The translations under genes were made by a program, and so were the position numbers. Positions 33,892-45,065 of a stretch of DNA of 64,000 bases are shown piece after piece (within the stretch, counting starts at the first letter, position 1; each line of letters opens with the position of its first letter). The notes beneath the pieces are model-generated. The model ran no database searches. It saw only the letters and a program-made list of their open reading frames with translations, and was not told the DNA's origin. This DNA is from Phyto melanocephala. Taxonomy: Eukaryota > Arthropoda > Insecta > Diptera > Rhinophoridae. The stretch is taken from the NCBI GenBank assembly GCA_941918925.1, contig OW799234.1:68009043-68073042 (forward strand), in the 5' to 3' direction.

Positions 33892-34686
33892 TTTTTTTAT
33901 ACCCTTCACACAGTGAAAAAGGGTATATATAGGTTTGTCATTCCGTGTGAAATTTCTACAATTTTCATTTCCGACCCCATAAAGTATATATTTTCTGAAA
34001 GCTTATGAATAGAGGAGTCGATTAAGCCCTGACCGTCTGTCCGTCTGTCCGTCTGTCCGTCTGACCGTCTGTCCGTGTGTATGTTGAAATCAACTTTTTG
34101 AAGCCCCCCGACATAGGTTGGACCCGGGTAAGGTATTAAAATATCAGAAATATTCGGGAGTAGATCGGTATTGAAAATCAGAAACATCGGTACATAAACA
34201 ACTGAGATATGAGCAAAAACCCACGACCACCTCGATTTTCTTTTCATAAAAACAACATTACAACAACAACATACATACATACAAACGTGTATACTGGTTA
34301 GAGAAAACGTGGCATCGAATCCCAGCTGAGGCAAAAAAATTTTTTTTTTAATTTTTTTAAAATTTTTTTTTTTTAATTTTTTTTTATTTTTTTTTTTATT
34401 TTTTATTTAATATATTATATATATTTTTATTATTATTTTTTTTTTATTTTTTTTTTTTAATTTTTTTTTTATTTTTTTTTTGTTTTATATATATTATATA
34501 TGTATATAATAATTTTTTTTTTTTTAATTTTTTTTTTAAATTTTTTTTTTTTAATTTTTTTTTTTTTTTTTTATTTTTTTTTGTTTTTTTTAACATACAT
34601 ACGTGAATTTACTGTTATTGCATGACTACACGTTGTGAAGGGTATATAAGATTCGGCACGGCCGAATATAGCGCTTTTACTTGTTT
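33892..34686 (+). mobile_element. Helitron-like element, HLE-1 copy J (best full copy)
   Basis: TATACCCTTCACACAGTG, GACCCCATAAAGTATATA, about seven GTCTGTCC-like units (34037-34077), GCCCCCCGACATAGG, and TGGTTAGAGAAAACGTGGC before a T-rich core (34330-34600). It then has TGACTACACGTTGTGAAGGG, the hairpin TTCGGCACGGCCGAA and TTTTACTTGTT. Little decay, so fairly young. The long minus-strand frame across 33906-34334 is incidental. Confidence 0.85.
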
Positions 34687-35049
34687 TATAGTGTAATTTA
34701 TTGTGTTAGACAAGCCCTTTCTTTTGATACCCATGTCAAACGTTGCTGTTGTCCAGAAGTTAAAAAAATCTATCTTCGTTTGTTAATTTTACGAAAAACA
34801 CCGAAGCATTCGAATTTTCGTGCGTATATCTCAGTTAGTATCAAACCGGTTTGTCAGTTTTTTTGACAATAATTTTCGAGATTACGGCTAACATGCATTA
34901 ATCAAGACCTTTAATAAATTAATATATTTTTTGAAATCATTTTTGTCCATAATTTTTATTTGATTTTTATTTATCGAAAATTCGTTGGCGATATCTCTAG
35001 AGGCATATCGTAAAGTCCCGATTAATTAACCTGAAGCTAAAAAATTTTG
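34687..35049. other. Old HLE-type internal block
   Basis: CAAGCCCTTTCTTTTGATACCC, TTACGAAAAACACCGAAGC and ATATCTCAGTTAGTATCAAA correspond to 28800-29200. Confidence 0.5.
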
Positions 35050-35361
35050 ATTTTTGTGGTAAAAATATGGGTAAAAACAGAAGCAGTGGTCTTACTTTTC
35101 ATATATCTCAGAAAGTTATGGGGCGATTGTGCTAGATTTCAATAGCGATATAATACGGATGTTTCCAAGAAATTGATACCACATACAGATCTCTGTAATA
35201 TCGGTTTACTGCTAAAAGTCAACCAACACGCCGACAGAATGACATGGCTTAATCGTGTACTTAAAGAATATATACTTTATGAGGTCGGAAATTGTAGAAA
35301 TTACAAACGGAATACCAAAGCTATATATACCCTTGCCACCCTAGGGGAAGAGTATAAAAAA
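35050..35361 (-). mobile_element. Old HLE-1 5' fragment, reverse
   Basis: ATATATCTCAGAAAGTTATGG, AGAAATTGATACCACATACA, TATACTTTATGAGGTCGG and a final GGGGAAGAGTATAAAA form the reverse of the HLE-1 5' half. Confidence 0.6.
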
Positions 35362-36940
35362 AGAGGCAGTAATGTTTGTATGCTCATATCTCAGATAGTA
35401 ATAAGGCCATTGATTGTGCTGGACTTGAAGAGTAATTCATTTCCGAATAGCTTATGATTTGGTGATAGCACAGACAGATCTGTGCTATATGTGTGCGCTT
35501 CATTCAATATGGTTATCAAACGAAAGGGCTTAGCTAGTAGAACTCAGTTAACTATATAAAAATTCAAAATCAAAGATGACATCAGAAATAATAAGGCATA
35601 GTAGTGTATAGGACTAAATCTGAAATCTAAACTACGATACGATGACATTATTATAACAATGTAGATATATGATGGTGTAGGGTGTTGTTAGATTTTCTCA
35701 TTTGTTTAACTTAGCTAGCGCAGATCATTGCGTGCAACCCTAAAAAAAAGGCTTCTAGTATATTTATTGACCTGTATATTTTAAGAATGTAGTTAATAAA
35801 TAAACATAAACAAACACACCACCCTCCAACATACCTTTTACGAATTACTTTTCCCTAGGCATATCCATAAGGTACTCGTATCCAATTAGCTGACTGTTTT
35901 TTTTTAATACACAATTTAAAAGCGTTACCAACTTTTTTTCAAAGTCGGTCTGCATTTGTCAAAATTAGTTTTTATAATTTTATTATACAATAAATAATTC
36001 GCAGTTTTAGTTGGTTAAAAACGTTTTAAAAAGTACAAAACCATGAGTACAAAGTCTTCGCTTTAAAGTTTTTTTTTAAATTATTAAAATTAAAAAAGAA
36101 AATAAAAAATTGTGTGACATATGCCGGCATATATACGAAAACAAAATGCATGTGTTTTTTAATTGTTATTTTTGTTGCCGCGACGCATATACATACATAC
36201 ATACCTTATGGATATGCCTTGATTTTGCCAGAACTTTTTACGGTCATACTTCGCTGTTATTATTGAACTGTATTTTATTTTTTTTTATTTCTATATTTAT
36301 TTTACGTATATATCTCATTGAATTAAATAGAGAGTAATTAATTGTACAAATTGTTTATCTCTATATAGAAAAATAGATAAACTAAACACAAACAAACCAA
36401 TTGACCATTAAACTAGGGTTTTAAATAGATACCAAACAATATACACAAGATCAGTGTTGCCAATTCGTGTCAAGCAAAGAGGACTAAATTTTATATATAA
36501 ATAGTAAAAAAAAACTTCAAATAAAAAGGCTTAAAATTTTAAAAGAGATTTGAGTAAAAAAACATCAGTTTAAAAAAAAGCAAAAATAGTGTATGTATAC
36601 ACTCAGAAAATTATGACAGAAATTGACTCCGGTGTATTCAAAAAGTATTCCGTAAAATTTATTTGAAATGAAATATAAGCTAAAATAAAATATAAAATAT
36701 ATTTAGAGCCGTATTCATAAAAAATATTTGATAGATGCTGTAGAGAAATTTGTCAAATAAGCCTTCAATAAACCTAAAATATTTTTTATGAGTTACCCAG
36801 CAAATAATGATATACAATTCCCAATTTTATTTCCAGAGGTAATATATTAAGATTTCAAACTAAAGAAGTATTTTTAAATATAAGAAAAGTCAAAATGCAC
36901 ATTATTATTTTTTTAATTTTTAATTTCGGCAAAACTAGTC
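35362..36940. other. No gene recognised
   Basis: 35500-35690 is another old HLE 3' block (ATCAAACGAAAGGGCTTAGC). Beyond it is AT-rich sequence with ACCCAGCAAATAATG at 36797, a CCCAGCAAA-type end seen elsewhere in the window. Confidence 0.4.
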
Positions 36941-37555
36941 TTTTTATAACCTTCACCTGTGGTGAAGGTTGGTTACCATAATGTATACACTTTCTGAAAG
37001 CTAAAGAATAGGGTAGTCGATCGAGCAATGTAAGTCTGACCGTGTGTTGGATAAAATTAACTTTAAGAAAAAAAACCCCACATGTTGCACAGATCTAACA
37101 GTTGTATCAATCTTTTGCAAATATCGGGGAATTAATTGGAATTGAAACTCAACATATTTGCCTAGTAGCTTTCTGTAATATGAACAAATAAACATGGCTG
37201 CCTATGTGTTATTTTTCTCATATAATTTATAGACTAAGAGATGGTAACACTATTGCAATTTTCCAATTTGAAACTACTGCATTCATTAACAGTAGATAAC
37301 GTGAAAAGTGGGCGTTATAGTAGGCGTGTCGAAGTTGTTTCTGCTAATAAATACAACTTAGATATTTCAATATAGTCCTTTATTATTCCAAAATCTTAAT
37401 TCATAGAGAAATTATATGAATTTGAGATACAACGTTACATGGAAGGTGGGCGTAAAAGTGGGCGTGTCACATTTATGGGCTTACATTTTCAACACCAAAC
37501 AAACCTTGTCTATAAGAAAGATTCTGGCAAAGTTTGAGCCCCCTAGCTTACGTAT
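36941..37555 (+). mobile_element. Helitron-like element with GTGGGCGT blocks, copy N
   Basis: HLE-1-type 5' end (TTATAACCTTCACCTGTGG, TCTGACCGTGTGTTGG) leading into HLE-2-type blocks: AAAAGTGGGCGTTATAGTAG, TTCAATATAGTCCTTTATTA and GGTGGGCGTAAAAGTGGGCG. The end near 37555 matches TTTGAGCCCCCTAGCTT. It is a hybrid of the two families, truncated. Confidence 0.65.
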
Positions 37556-39326
37556 TATAAATACATATTACAACACACACATACATTAAGTCTAAACTTT
37601 TAAAACTTTTACTGTTTTGCATGAATTGTTTACAACAAATTTTTGTTGTTGTTATGTTGCCGATGTTGGCATTCTCCGGTAATTTATGCCATGAATTGTA
37701 AAAAAGACATTAATAAATAATAAAATCTTTAATTTATTTTTTATATTTCAATAGTAATTAATTAAAAACAAAAACATAAACAAGTAAAAACGTATGTTTG
37801 TATATGTGTACATGCTTATGTTTGTAAGTGCGTATGAATGTATGTCATTCAGGCCGGTATGAAGTAAATTATATAAAACGGTTTTAATATTTTCATTTTG
37901 TGTAAAATTGTTTTAAAAAAAATTAATTTATATAAAGACATAAACAATATCTGTATAAAGTGTAAAGAATTAAATGTTTTTATTTATTTTTTTTTTCAAC
38001 ATGTGAAGAAGGTGTTTCGGCGTATTTATGAATTTCTTTTTATTTCAACGCTTTTGTCTTAATTTGTTTTTATTTTTGGTGGTTGAATATTAAACAAGTT
38101 TTGTCGTCTAATAATTTTGTCAACCTTGTTGATATGTTAATTTCATTTAAATAAACATTAAAGTATTAATATTATTTTTTCGTTTTTAACAAATTTTATT
38201 TTTTACCATAAATATCTGATGTGATTCGAATAAGTTGACTTTTAACTAATGGATGATAAGAATTAATTAGAAATTAAAAAAAAATATTTTATAAATACAT
38301 ATGACAAGAGTGTTTAGGTAAATCCAAGTGAAACTAAAGCGTAAAAATATATTTATAAATTGTAATAGCAACAAGGATACTAAGAGGGAGACGAAAACTT
38401 AGAATTTTTTGGAATATGGCAGAGAACCGAAACGATATAGATTTAGCAGATGATCTGCCTGTTCAACGATGTCGAAAGAAAACCCATCAAGAGTCGTTTG
38501 TGCATTGTCTATTCGTGTCTTGGTTGAAATTAACTTTAACGTTACACAGATCTGTATGTAGTATAAATCTTTTGGAAATATTCAGAAACGGATAGCTACT
38601 GAAATGCAGTAAAATCACCTTATAAGTTTCTGAGACATGAGCACATAAATACGATTCTGTTAAAATAAATTTATATACTCGTTTGTTATTATTTATATCC
38701 ATATATCGACCACTGTGCGCGAAATTATCGTATGTCACATAAACAAAATTTTTAGAGAAGAGCGTTTTTATTGCTTTTAAACAAATAAAAACGTAAATAA
38801 CACTGCTACATACGATTAAATGTACACATTGTTATCTCCATAACTAAAACAGTTATGGCTATAATATTTTATTAGCAGATGGATTAATGAATGTTGAACC
38901 AATTTGCATAAAAAATTTGATTTCTAAAAAAAACATGTCATACAATAATATCGGGCACAGGCGTCAATATGATATACCTTTAGAGATATTTAAAAAAAAT
39001 TGGATAAATCGATCACTAATCCGTAAAGTTATAGACAACATTTTTAAAAATATATATTTTTTTTTCTATATATCAAGTTTTTCAAACTATTAAGTAAGTT
39101 TTGACATGCTAATGGCATCAAATTACAAGCCGTAGTCTTAAAAATTATTTCTGAGAAAACTAACAAAAATGAGTTTCAAACTAAATGAGATATAAGCACT
39201 ATAGTACAGCTGCTTTAGTACGTTTCCTAAAATTCGCAACGAAAACAGATTTTTTTTCATCTTTTTAACAACCGGCAAACTCAATATGGATATCAAATTA
39301 ATAGGCTTTATTATTAAAATATAACA
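37556..39326. other. Mostly unassigned, with an old HLE fragment
   Basis: 38500-38670 carries TTGGTTGAAATTAACTTTAA, AGATCTGTATGTAGTATAAA and GTTTCTGAGACATGAGCAC, a decayed HLE-1 piece. 38880-39300 is an older HLE-type internal block (TAAGCACTATAGTAC, CCTAAAATTCGC). No gene seen. Confidence 0.45.
38416..38595 (+). CDS. Small open frame, unrecognised (low confidence)
   Basis: An ATG-started frame of 59 codons. The first part reads MAENRNDIDLADDLPVQRC, then RKKTHQES, a plausible-looking hydrophilic N-terminus. From about residue 30 it runs into decayed HLE-1 sequence, so the rest is not a natural protein. It could be a stranded first exon, a piece of a transposon protein, or chance. I do not recognise it. 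No splice donor could be argued for. Confidence 0.12.
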   Translation: MAENRNDIDLADDLPVQRCRKKTHQESFVHCLFVSWLKLTLTLHRSVCSINLLEIFRNG

Positions 39327-39365
39327 TCTATATATATAAAAGTGAAATTCTGTCTGTTTGTGTGT

Positions 39366-39373
39366 GTGCTAGC
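39366..39373. repeat. hAT target-site duplication, left
   Basis: GTGCTAGC, 7 of 8 identical to GTGTTAGC at 40739-40746. Confidence 0.8.
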
Positions 39374-39940
39374 CAGTGTTGCCAATTTAGCTATTTTATG
39401 GCTAGATTTAGCCATTTTTGAACACGCTTAGCTAGGAAAATCTGCATTTAGCTATAAGCCATTTTTTTAGCCTTTCCTAGATATTTTTTAGCCGTTTTCA
39501 GCCATTTTTTGTTTTTAGCTTTTAAGTTTTGTTGTTGTTTCGTCTCCTAAATAGTGAAAACCGTTTCTATAAAAAATGTTTTTTAATTACTAAAAGTTGC
39601 GGAACCTCTTTAAAATAGTACATAAACAAACAAACAAGCAATCAATCAGTAAAAAAAATCAACCAAGCACGTGTATTTAATAAAATAAATGAGAAAAGAA
39701 ATTTTAGAAAAATAAACAAAATATTCCCAGAAGCTTATGAGAGAATGGTTATCCCACCCACAATTAAAAGAATAGATTACAGAAGTTAAAAAATTTTTGT
39801 AAATATTGTTAATGTGAAATTAATGCAAAATTATATGAAAAACATATAAATGGTATTGGATATACATATTATCGAGACCAAGCCTTTACCTTTTAATCCA
39901 ATGAATCTTAAGCTACAACAGCAGGATGATACATTAGCTA

Positions 39941-40182
39941 TGTAAAAGGTTTTCCAATAAGAGTGATGTGATTTCTTTAAAAAAAACACACTTTTTGTTA
40001 AGGAAATTCAAAAGTTTTTAATTTAATGTTTATTTAGACAATCGATACAATTAAGTTCTAAATAAAACGTCATTCAAATGGCCTCCACGACTTGTTCTGT
40101 AGGAACGAATTCGATGAACGCATTTTTTGAGCATTTTTTCCACTAACTCAAGTCGTATGTCATGTATGGCACGTTCAATATT
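39941..40182 (-). pseudogene. IS630/mariner-like transposase C-terminus with one TIR
   Basis: The minus frame reads NIERAIHDIRLELVEKMLKK, then CVHRIRSYRTSRGGHLNDVLF and a stop. This is the C-terminus of an insect IS630/mariner-type transposase (R...I....L......F..R...C....GGH..D..F). Downstream on the minus strand it ends near 39941 at CACTCTTATTGGAAAACCTTT, probably its TIR. Only this end is present, nested in the hAT. Confidence 0.7.
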
Positions 40183-40419
40183 GATTTATAAAGATTGTAG
40201 AGAGTTTGGTTTATTTCGAAAGACATTTTATTTTTTCTATATTATTTTTTTAAGATACGACTTAAAAAGTATTGATAAATGCTGTTATCAATATGAAGTA
40301 GCACATAATTATTCTAAATTGATGGGATCTAAAGAAAGTTAAGATGACAATGACAATAATAGCGAGCTAGATGCTGATGATAATTGGTCCTTTTAACACC
40401 ATTATAACAAACTTGTACT

Positions 40420-40433
40420 TTATAACTAGTCAA
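40420..40433. repeat. LINE target-site duplication, left
   Basis: TTATAACTAGTCAA, identical to 40526-40539. Confidence 0.9.
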
Positions 40434-40525
40434 TGGAGCGCACAACATGCCAACTGGGCATAAGTGTATACCTGTCATGGGCTTGGGCTTTAAGTGCACC
40501 TCCTTTTCAACCTAACAACCTAACC
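40434..40525 (+). mobile_element. 5'-truncated LINE tail with 14-bp TSD
   Basis: 92 bp matching the 3' end of the LINE at 2580-2663 (CACAACATGCCAACTGG, CCTCCTTTTCAACCTAAC). Ends in CAACCTAACAACCTAACC. A perfect 14-bp duplication on both sides shows insertion by target-primed reverse transcription. Confidence 0.9.
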
Positions 40526-40539
40526 TTATAACTAGTCAA
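40526..40539. repeat. LINE target-site duplication, right
   Basis: TTATAACTAGTCAA, partner of 40420-40433. Confidence 0.9.
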
Positions 40540-41088
40540 AGATGTATTGAGTATATTACAAACGGTCTTAGATTTTATTATTTTTCTTTTAAAACAAATT
40601 TTTCTTATTTTTTTATTCAAATATTAAAAACTTTCTATATAAAACATTTAGCCATTTTTTAGCTTTTTTTTAGCTAGTTCTTAGCCATTTTTTTCCAGAA
40701 TTTTAGTCATTTTTGCTAATCAAGTTCTGTCATCACTGGTGTTAGCTATAGACTCTGAACCGTAAAGCCGATCGGACTCAAACTTTTGAATGTTGTTGTA
40801 CATATTCCTGGGAGTGGGGCTACGACCATAAAAAAAGTCATTATTTTGAAGTACTTGCACTGGACCGATTTTTCTGAAATTTTGCACACATATTGAGCTG
40901 TTATAACTTTATAATTTCGTGATTAGAAAATGGGCAGGGCCACGCCCATAAAAAAATGTATGATTTTTAAGCTTCTTGCACTTGACCAATTTTTCTGAAA
41001 CTTTGCACACATTTTAAGCTGTCATGACTATATAATTTCGTATTTAGAAAAGTGGGCAGTGCTATTAAAAATAAGTTATTGTTTTCAG

Positions 41089-41337
41089 CTATATCCACGC
41101 ATTCCAATGGTTCCCACCGATTTGCCTTTCAACTTCAAGCGAGTACAGTTTCCAATTCGCCTTGCCTTCACTATTACCATTAACAAAGCACAAGGACAAT
41201 GTCTGCGTGCTGCAGGATTTAATTTGGAAAACCCATGCTTTTCACATGGCCAGCTGGACGTCGCATGCTCCAGAGTGGGAATACCAAAAAATTTGTTCAT
41301 TTTTACAGCAAATGGAAAAACCAAAAATATTGTATAG
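41089..41337 (+). pseudogene. Helitron Rep/Helicase, C-terminal end
   Basis: The frame reads YPRIPMVPTDLPFNFKRVQF, then TITINKAQGQCL and NPCFSHGQLDVACSRVG, ending FTANGKTKNIV and a stop. These are the last Pif1-type (SF1B) helicase motifs of Helitron proteins (TINK.QGQ; FSHGQLYVA.SR). About 83 residues remain of a protein normally over 1,000. The Rep (HUH) domain and helicase motifs I-III are absent, so the copy is non-autonomous. A TTTTCAG just upstream may be an old 3' splice site. Confidence 0.9.
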
Positions 41338-41589
41338 CCACTTGCATTACAATAAAAATCAATAAAATATTATTTTTAATATATTCAATTAAAATTCAGA
41401 ATACATTCTTATTCATTAAGGTGCGTGGCAACGCGCGTCGGGCTTGGCTAGTATGTATTTATATGTATGTGGGTCAAATCTGGTATTCACAAATGTATTG
41501 GTATCACATGCATGCGCTTGAATAGTAAAAACAGTTAAAAGTTAAAACAAGATTCAGAAATAAAAAAGAAAAATGGCTTATAACATTAA

Positions 41590-41690
41590 ATCTGGAATCT
41601 AGGTTACGCTTCGTTGTGATCCTTATAGCTATGTGCATTATGTTGGAGAGAACTATCAGATTCGGCTCGGCCGAATATAACACTCTCTTT
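41590..41690 (+). mobile_element. HLE 3'-end fragment
   Basis: GGAATCTAGGTTACGCTTCG to CAGATTCGGCTCGGCCGAATATAACACTCT: the HLE terminal hairpin with a variant loop. It lies between the two Helitrons. Confidence 0.6.
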
Positions 41691-41699
41691 TATTTATTA

Positions 41700-42559
41700 C
41701 TAGCCAAACCCGGCGCGCGTTGCTACGCCCCTTAATGAATCGAAATGCATTCTGAATTCTAATTGAATATCAAGTGCAAAAACCTAAAAATTATAATTTT
41801 TTTATGGGCGTGGCCCTTCCCACTTTTCTAATCACGAAATTGTAAAGTCATAACAGCTCAATATGTGTGCAAAGTTTCAGAAGAATCGGACCAGTGCAAG
41901 TACCTCAAAATTATAATTGTTTTTATGGGCGTGGCCCTGCCCACTTTTCTAATCACGAAATTGTAAAGTCATAACAGCTCAATATGTGTGCAAAGTTTCA
42001 GAATAATCAATCCAGTGCAAATACCTCAAAATGATACCTTTTTTTTATGGGCGTGGCACTGCCCACTTTTCTAATCACGAAATTATTAAGTGATAATAGC
42101 TCAATATGTGTGCAAGGTTTCAGAGAAATCGGTCTAGTGGAAAAACCTCAAAATTAGAACTTTTTTTTATGGGCGTGGCCCCGCCTACTTTTTTAATCAC
42201 GAAATTATAAAGTCATGACAGCTTAATATGTCTGCAAAGTTTCAGAAAAATCGGTCCAGTGCAAGTACCTCAAAATTAAAACTTTTCTAGGGGCGTGGCT
42301 CCGCCCACTTTTCTTATCACGAAATAATTTAGTCATGACAGCTCGATATGTGTGCAAAGTTTCAGAAAAATCGGTCAAGTGCAAGTAGCTAAAACTGATA
42401 ACTAATTTTTTATGGGCGTGGCCCCGCCCACTTTTTTCACCCATAAACACTCCCTGGTATGTGTACAACAACTTACCAAAGTTTGAGCCCAATCGGTTTT
42501 ACAGTTTCGGAGTCTATAGCTAACACACACACACAGAGTTTCACTTTTATATATATAGA
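41700..42559 (-). mobile_element. Non-autonomous Helitron with about 120-bp tandem repeats
   Basis: Reverse orientation. On the minus strand it starts TCTATATATATAAAAGTGAAAC (42559) and ends with AACGCGCGCCGGGTTTGGCTAG (41700). Flanks are A and T as expected. The interior is six imperfect repeats with no coding sequence. The ends match the Helitron at 39327-41451. Confidence 0.88.
41795..42440. repeat. Six tandem repeats of about 120 bp
   Basis: Each unit has TTTATGGGCGTGGC, CCCACTTTTCTAATCACG, CAATATGTGTGCAAAGTTTC and GGTCCAGTGCAAGTACC. GGGCGTGG cores lie near 41808, 41927, 42050, 42171, 42291 and 42414. Confidence 0.85.
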
Positions 42560-44221
42560 TACCAGAAGTCATTTTATAATTTATTTCACTTGTTTAGAGT
42601 TTCTGGCAAGGTGTAATTATTTATCACTTAGAATTGATATGTCAGCTGATTTTTTGTTGACTTATTTTAAACTTCGACTGTCATTATCTTTATTTCTCTT
42701 TTGCTCTCATTTATTTTGAAAGCTTCAAGAACTTAATAGTTTCGTATTTTTATTACATAAAAACCTAAGCCCTGCTTAAAACAAAAAAAGTTTGACAAGT
42801 TTATTGCTTGAATTAGCTTGACCTCTATATATTATTCTAAAAATATAAGTTTTCATCGATTTTCGCTTATAGCAATGAATCAAATGATTCTTTACCACAT
42901 TGTCGCTGAACATTTCTGTGTAATTCAACGCCAGCTATAATTAGTTGTGAGTGTCACAAATTTCAAACTTAAAAATCATTTTTAACATTTGATCTATAAT
43001 TAAATGTTTCAAGTTTTTTTTAGAATTTTTATTAATATTTTAATAGTTTTCTTTTTTCTTGATTGTTAATCAACCTGTTATCAGTTAAATTGTTGACATT
43101 AAATCAGGCTGTGTTACTATTTATAAGTGTGTGTATATAATAAGTTCATCGTTGTGTTAGACTTATCATAAGTCCATTTTTATAGTTTTTTTTTTTTTAT
43201 TTTTATAGAGTTGTTTGTTTTTCAGTACTTGTTTTGTAGATGTGTTAACCTAAAATGACCAGGCGTGTCCATATAGTGACGCAAGATGTTAAAAAATTCA
43301 AAACAATAAACGGTGAATGGAATTTCATTTCAAGTTCAAGGAAGGTTAAAATCGTGTATGCAAATACGAATGCGAAATCGTGTATTTAAGCTTTTCCAAC
43401 TCTATGCAGGTTTTCTGGAAATTACCTTAAAAGTATATCCAAAACAATAGATAAAACTTTTTAATTTGTAAGTTTCTAAAAAGCTTAACAAACTTAGAGG
43501 ATTCAAAATAAGTATTCAATGAAGTTCACTGGATCACTTACTAGTGTTATTTAAAGCTGTGCCAAATTGTTCGTTTCAGTAATCGCGAATTTTTGTTTAA
43601 TTTGCAGAAATTAGCTCATTCGTTCACTTGTGAATGACATTACGTCAACATGCTATTTTTAAAGAATTTATTTAAAAAAGAAAAAAAAAACGTTTTTTAT
43701 ATATTTAAATAGCGTGTTAAAGGGGTTATTTTTAATTTTATTGCATTTATTAATTTATGGCATGAAATTGTTAAATAATAACACTAACATTTTTTATAAA
43801 CAAGTTGCGATTATTTTGACTAACAAAACCTAGCAAAAACCAGGTAATGACTTGCTCTTACTAAACAACATACTTCTCAATGACTATAACATATCGTCTG
43901 TCTTACTAAGAGGTATTTTTAGATACACAAAATACAATTTCTTATTGCGAAATTTGCTAGAAGCCATTCAAATACATTCCTTTTTATAATTCTCATTTAG
44001 TTTAACACGCTTAGAGTATATGAAGGTAATAATGATTTTGACAACAGCGACAAAGCATTTCATTAACAAGGTGATGACTATTAGATTTTCACTGACTATT
44101 AAATTTTAAATTAACGTATCGCAGAACAACCAAACCAAATTTTCGTCTTTAAAAGAACCGAACGACTTCTGTTAGTTCATAATATTAATGCATTATAAAG
44201 GTTATTAAAATCAAGTGATTA
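42560..44221. other. No gene recognised
   Basis: AT-rich. No TIR, tandem repeat or coding motif supported. Confidence 0.4.
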
Positions 44222-44229
44222 TCTATTGC
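44222..44229. repeat. Target-site duplication, left
   Basis: TCTATTGC, identical to 45311-45318. Confidence 0.9.
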
Positions 44230-44422
44230 CACGGATGGAAATCATGATACAATTGTACTTTTTATGGTACATTTTTGACCTTGTTGATACCCTGGTACTA
44301 CCGCGAGCTACTTGGTACAATTTTAAAATTTGTCCATGTTCTCTTTAATTTTGTTTGTGTGTGTTTTATTTTATTCTGTCAGCTTCTCTGTTTTTGTTGC
44401 AATGCTGTTGTCAAAGCGAAAC

Positions 44423-44527
44423 CATGTACCAGGTGGTGTCAAGTCTGCAACAACAAAATCTGCCCTAGTACTTTATTGCAAACTTCTTACAAAAATCACC
44501 TGTTAATTTGGCACCACCTGGTACATG
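44423..44527. repeat. 16-bp perfect inverted repeat inside the hAT
   Basis: CATGTACCAGGTGGTG (44423-44438) and CACCACCTGGTACATG (44512-44527). Could be a small nested foldback. Confidence 0.75.
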
Positions 44528-44639
44528 AATTCGACTTGGCTGTTCTTATATGTATTTTATTTTACTTATGATTCGTAAGCATGTTAGGTGGACTTTAATA
44601 ATTAAGTACTAAAATGAATTGATAAGTTAACTCCAGAAA

Positions 44640-45065
44640 AAGTTATTATGGAAGAAACAAATTCAATAGTACCTCTTCTAGTGAAAATGTTTTCACACGA
44701 ACAAACAAACTTTGAAGCAATAAATAATCAGTACAGAGCACCAGTCGATGTGATTGAACTTAGATCACACAAAGATTCAAATATTTTCTATTTTTGGTCT
44801 GAAGTATCACAGATGAAAAATGAATTTCAATGAGTTCATATTCCCAAATATTTCAAGAATTGTAAGAGGTAGTTCCTGTCTATTCCACATTCATCGGCCA
44901 ACGTCGAACGACTTTTTTATTTTCAAAACCTAATTAAAATAAAGGAAAGAAAAAGAATACACGTTTCTACCTTTTCAAATTTGATACAGACAAAAGATTT
45001 ATTGAAGTCAACAAATTCTTGTTGCTTTAATTTTAAAATAACTAAAAATTTATTATCTAAAAGTA
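44640..45065 (+). pseudogene. hAT transposase C-terminus remnant
   Basis: NIFYFWSEVSQMKNEF, then after a frame change FPNISRIVR, then LSIPHSSANVERLFYFQNLIK. This is the hAT dimerisation motif (L..PHS.A.VER.FS...L.K), followed by KERKRIHVSTFSNLIQTKDL. At least two frameshifts. The BED zinc finger and first catalytic residues are missing. Confidence 0.85.

Larger units (their letters stand above)
39374..40738. mobile_element. hAT-type element inside the Helitron
   Basis: Ends CAGTGTTGCCA and (reverse complement) CAGTGATGACA. Subterminal regions on both sides repeat TTAGCCATTTTTTAGC. Flanked by the 7/8-matching 8-bp duplication, with the Helitron sequence continuing on both sides. The interior is decayed and holds two further insertions, a mariner-like end and a LINE tail. 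No hAT transposase motif clearly survives. Confidence 0.82.
39327..41451 (+). mobile_element. Helitron, partial, carrying helicase C-terminus and a nested hAT
   Basis: Canonical ends: TCTATATATATAAAAGTG preceded by A at the 5' side, and GCGTGGCAACGCGCGTCGGG...GGCTAG followed by T at the 3' side (insertion between A and T, CTAG end). TAGCTATAGACTCTGAACCG, GGGCCACGCCCATAAAA blocks and the end of the Rep/Helicase gene lie inside. A 1,365-bp hAT interrupts it at 39374. The same ends occur, inverted, at 41700-42559. Confidence 0.88.

Noticed and set aside
34037..34077. GTCTGTCC array as an independent satellite
   Set aside because: Occurs at the same internal position in most HLE copies, so it belongs to the element.
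33906..34334. 142-codon minus-strand open frame
   Set aside because: Lies wholly in HLE-1 copy J. The translation is of the GTCTGTCC microsatellite (TDRRTDGQ-type) and conserved HLE blocks, and similar frames appear in copies A, K and L for the same reason.
41795..42440. Regular repeats considered as a CRISPR array
   Set aside because: Units are 120 bp, contiguous and without unique spacers, in a eukaryotic Helitron.
42223..42492. 89-codon minus-strand frame with internal repeats
   Set aside because: A translation of the 120-bp Helitron tandem repeats; no protein family resemblance.
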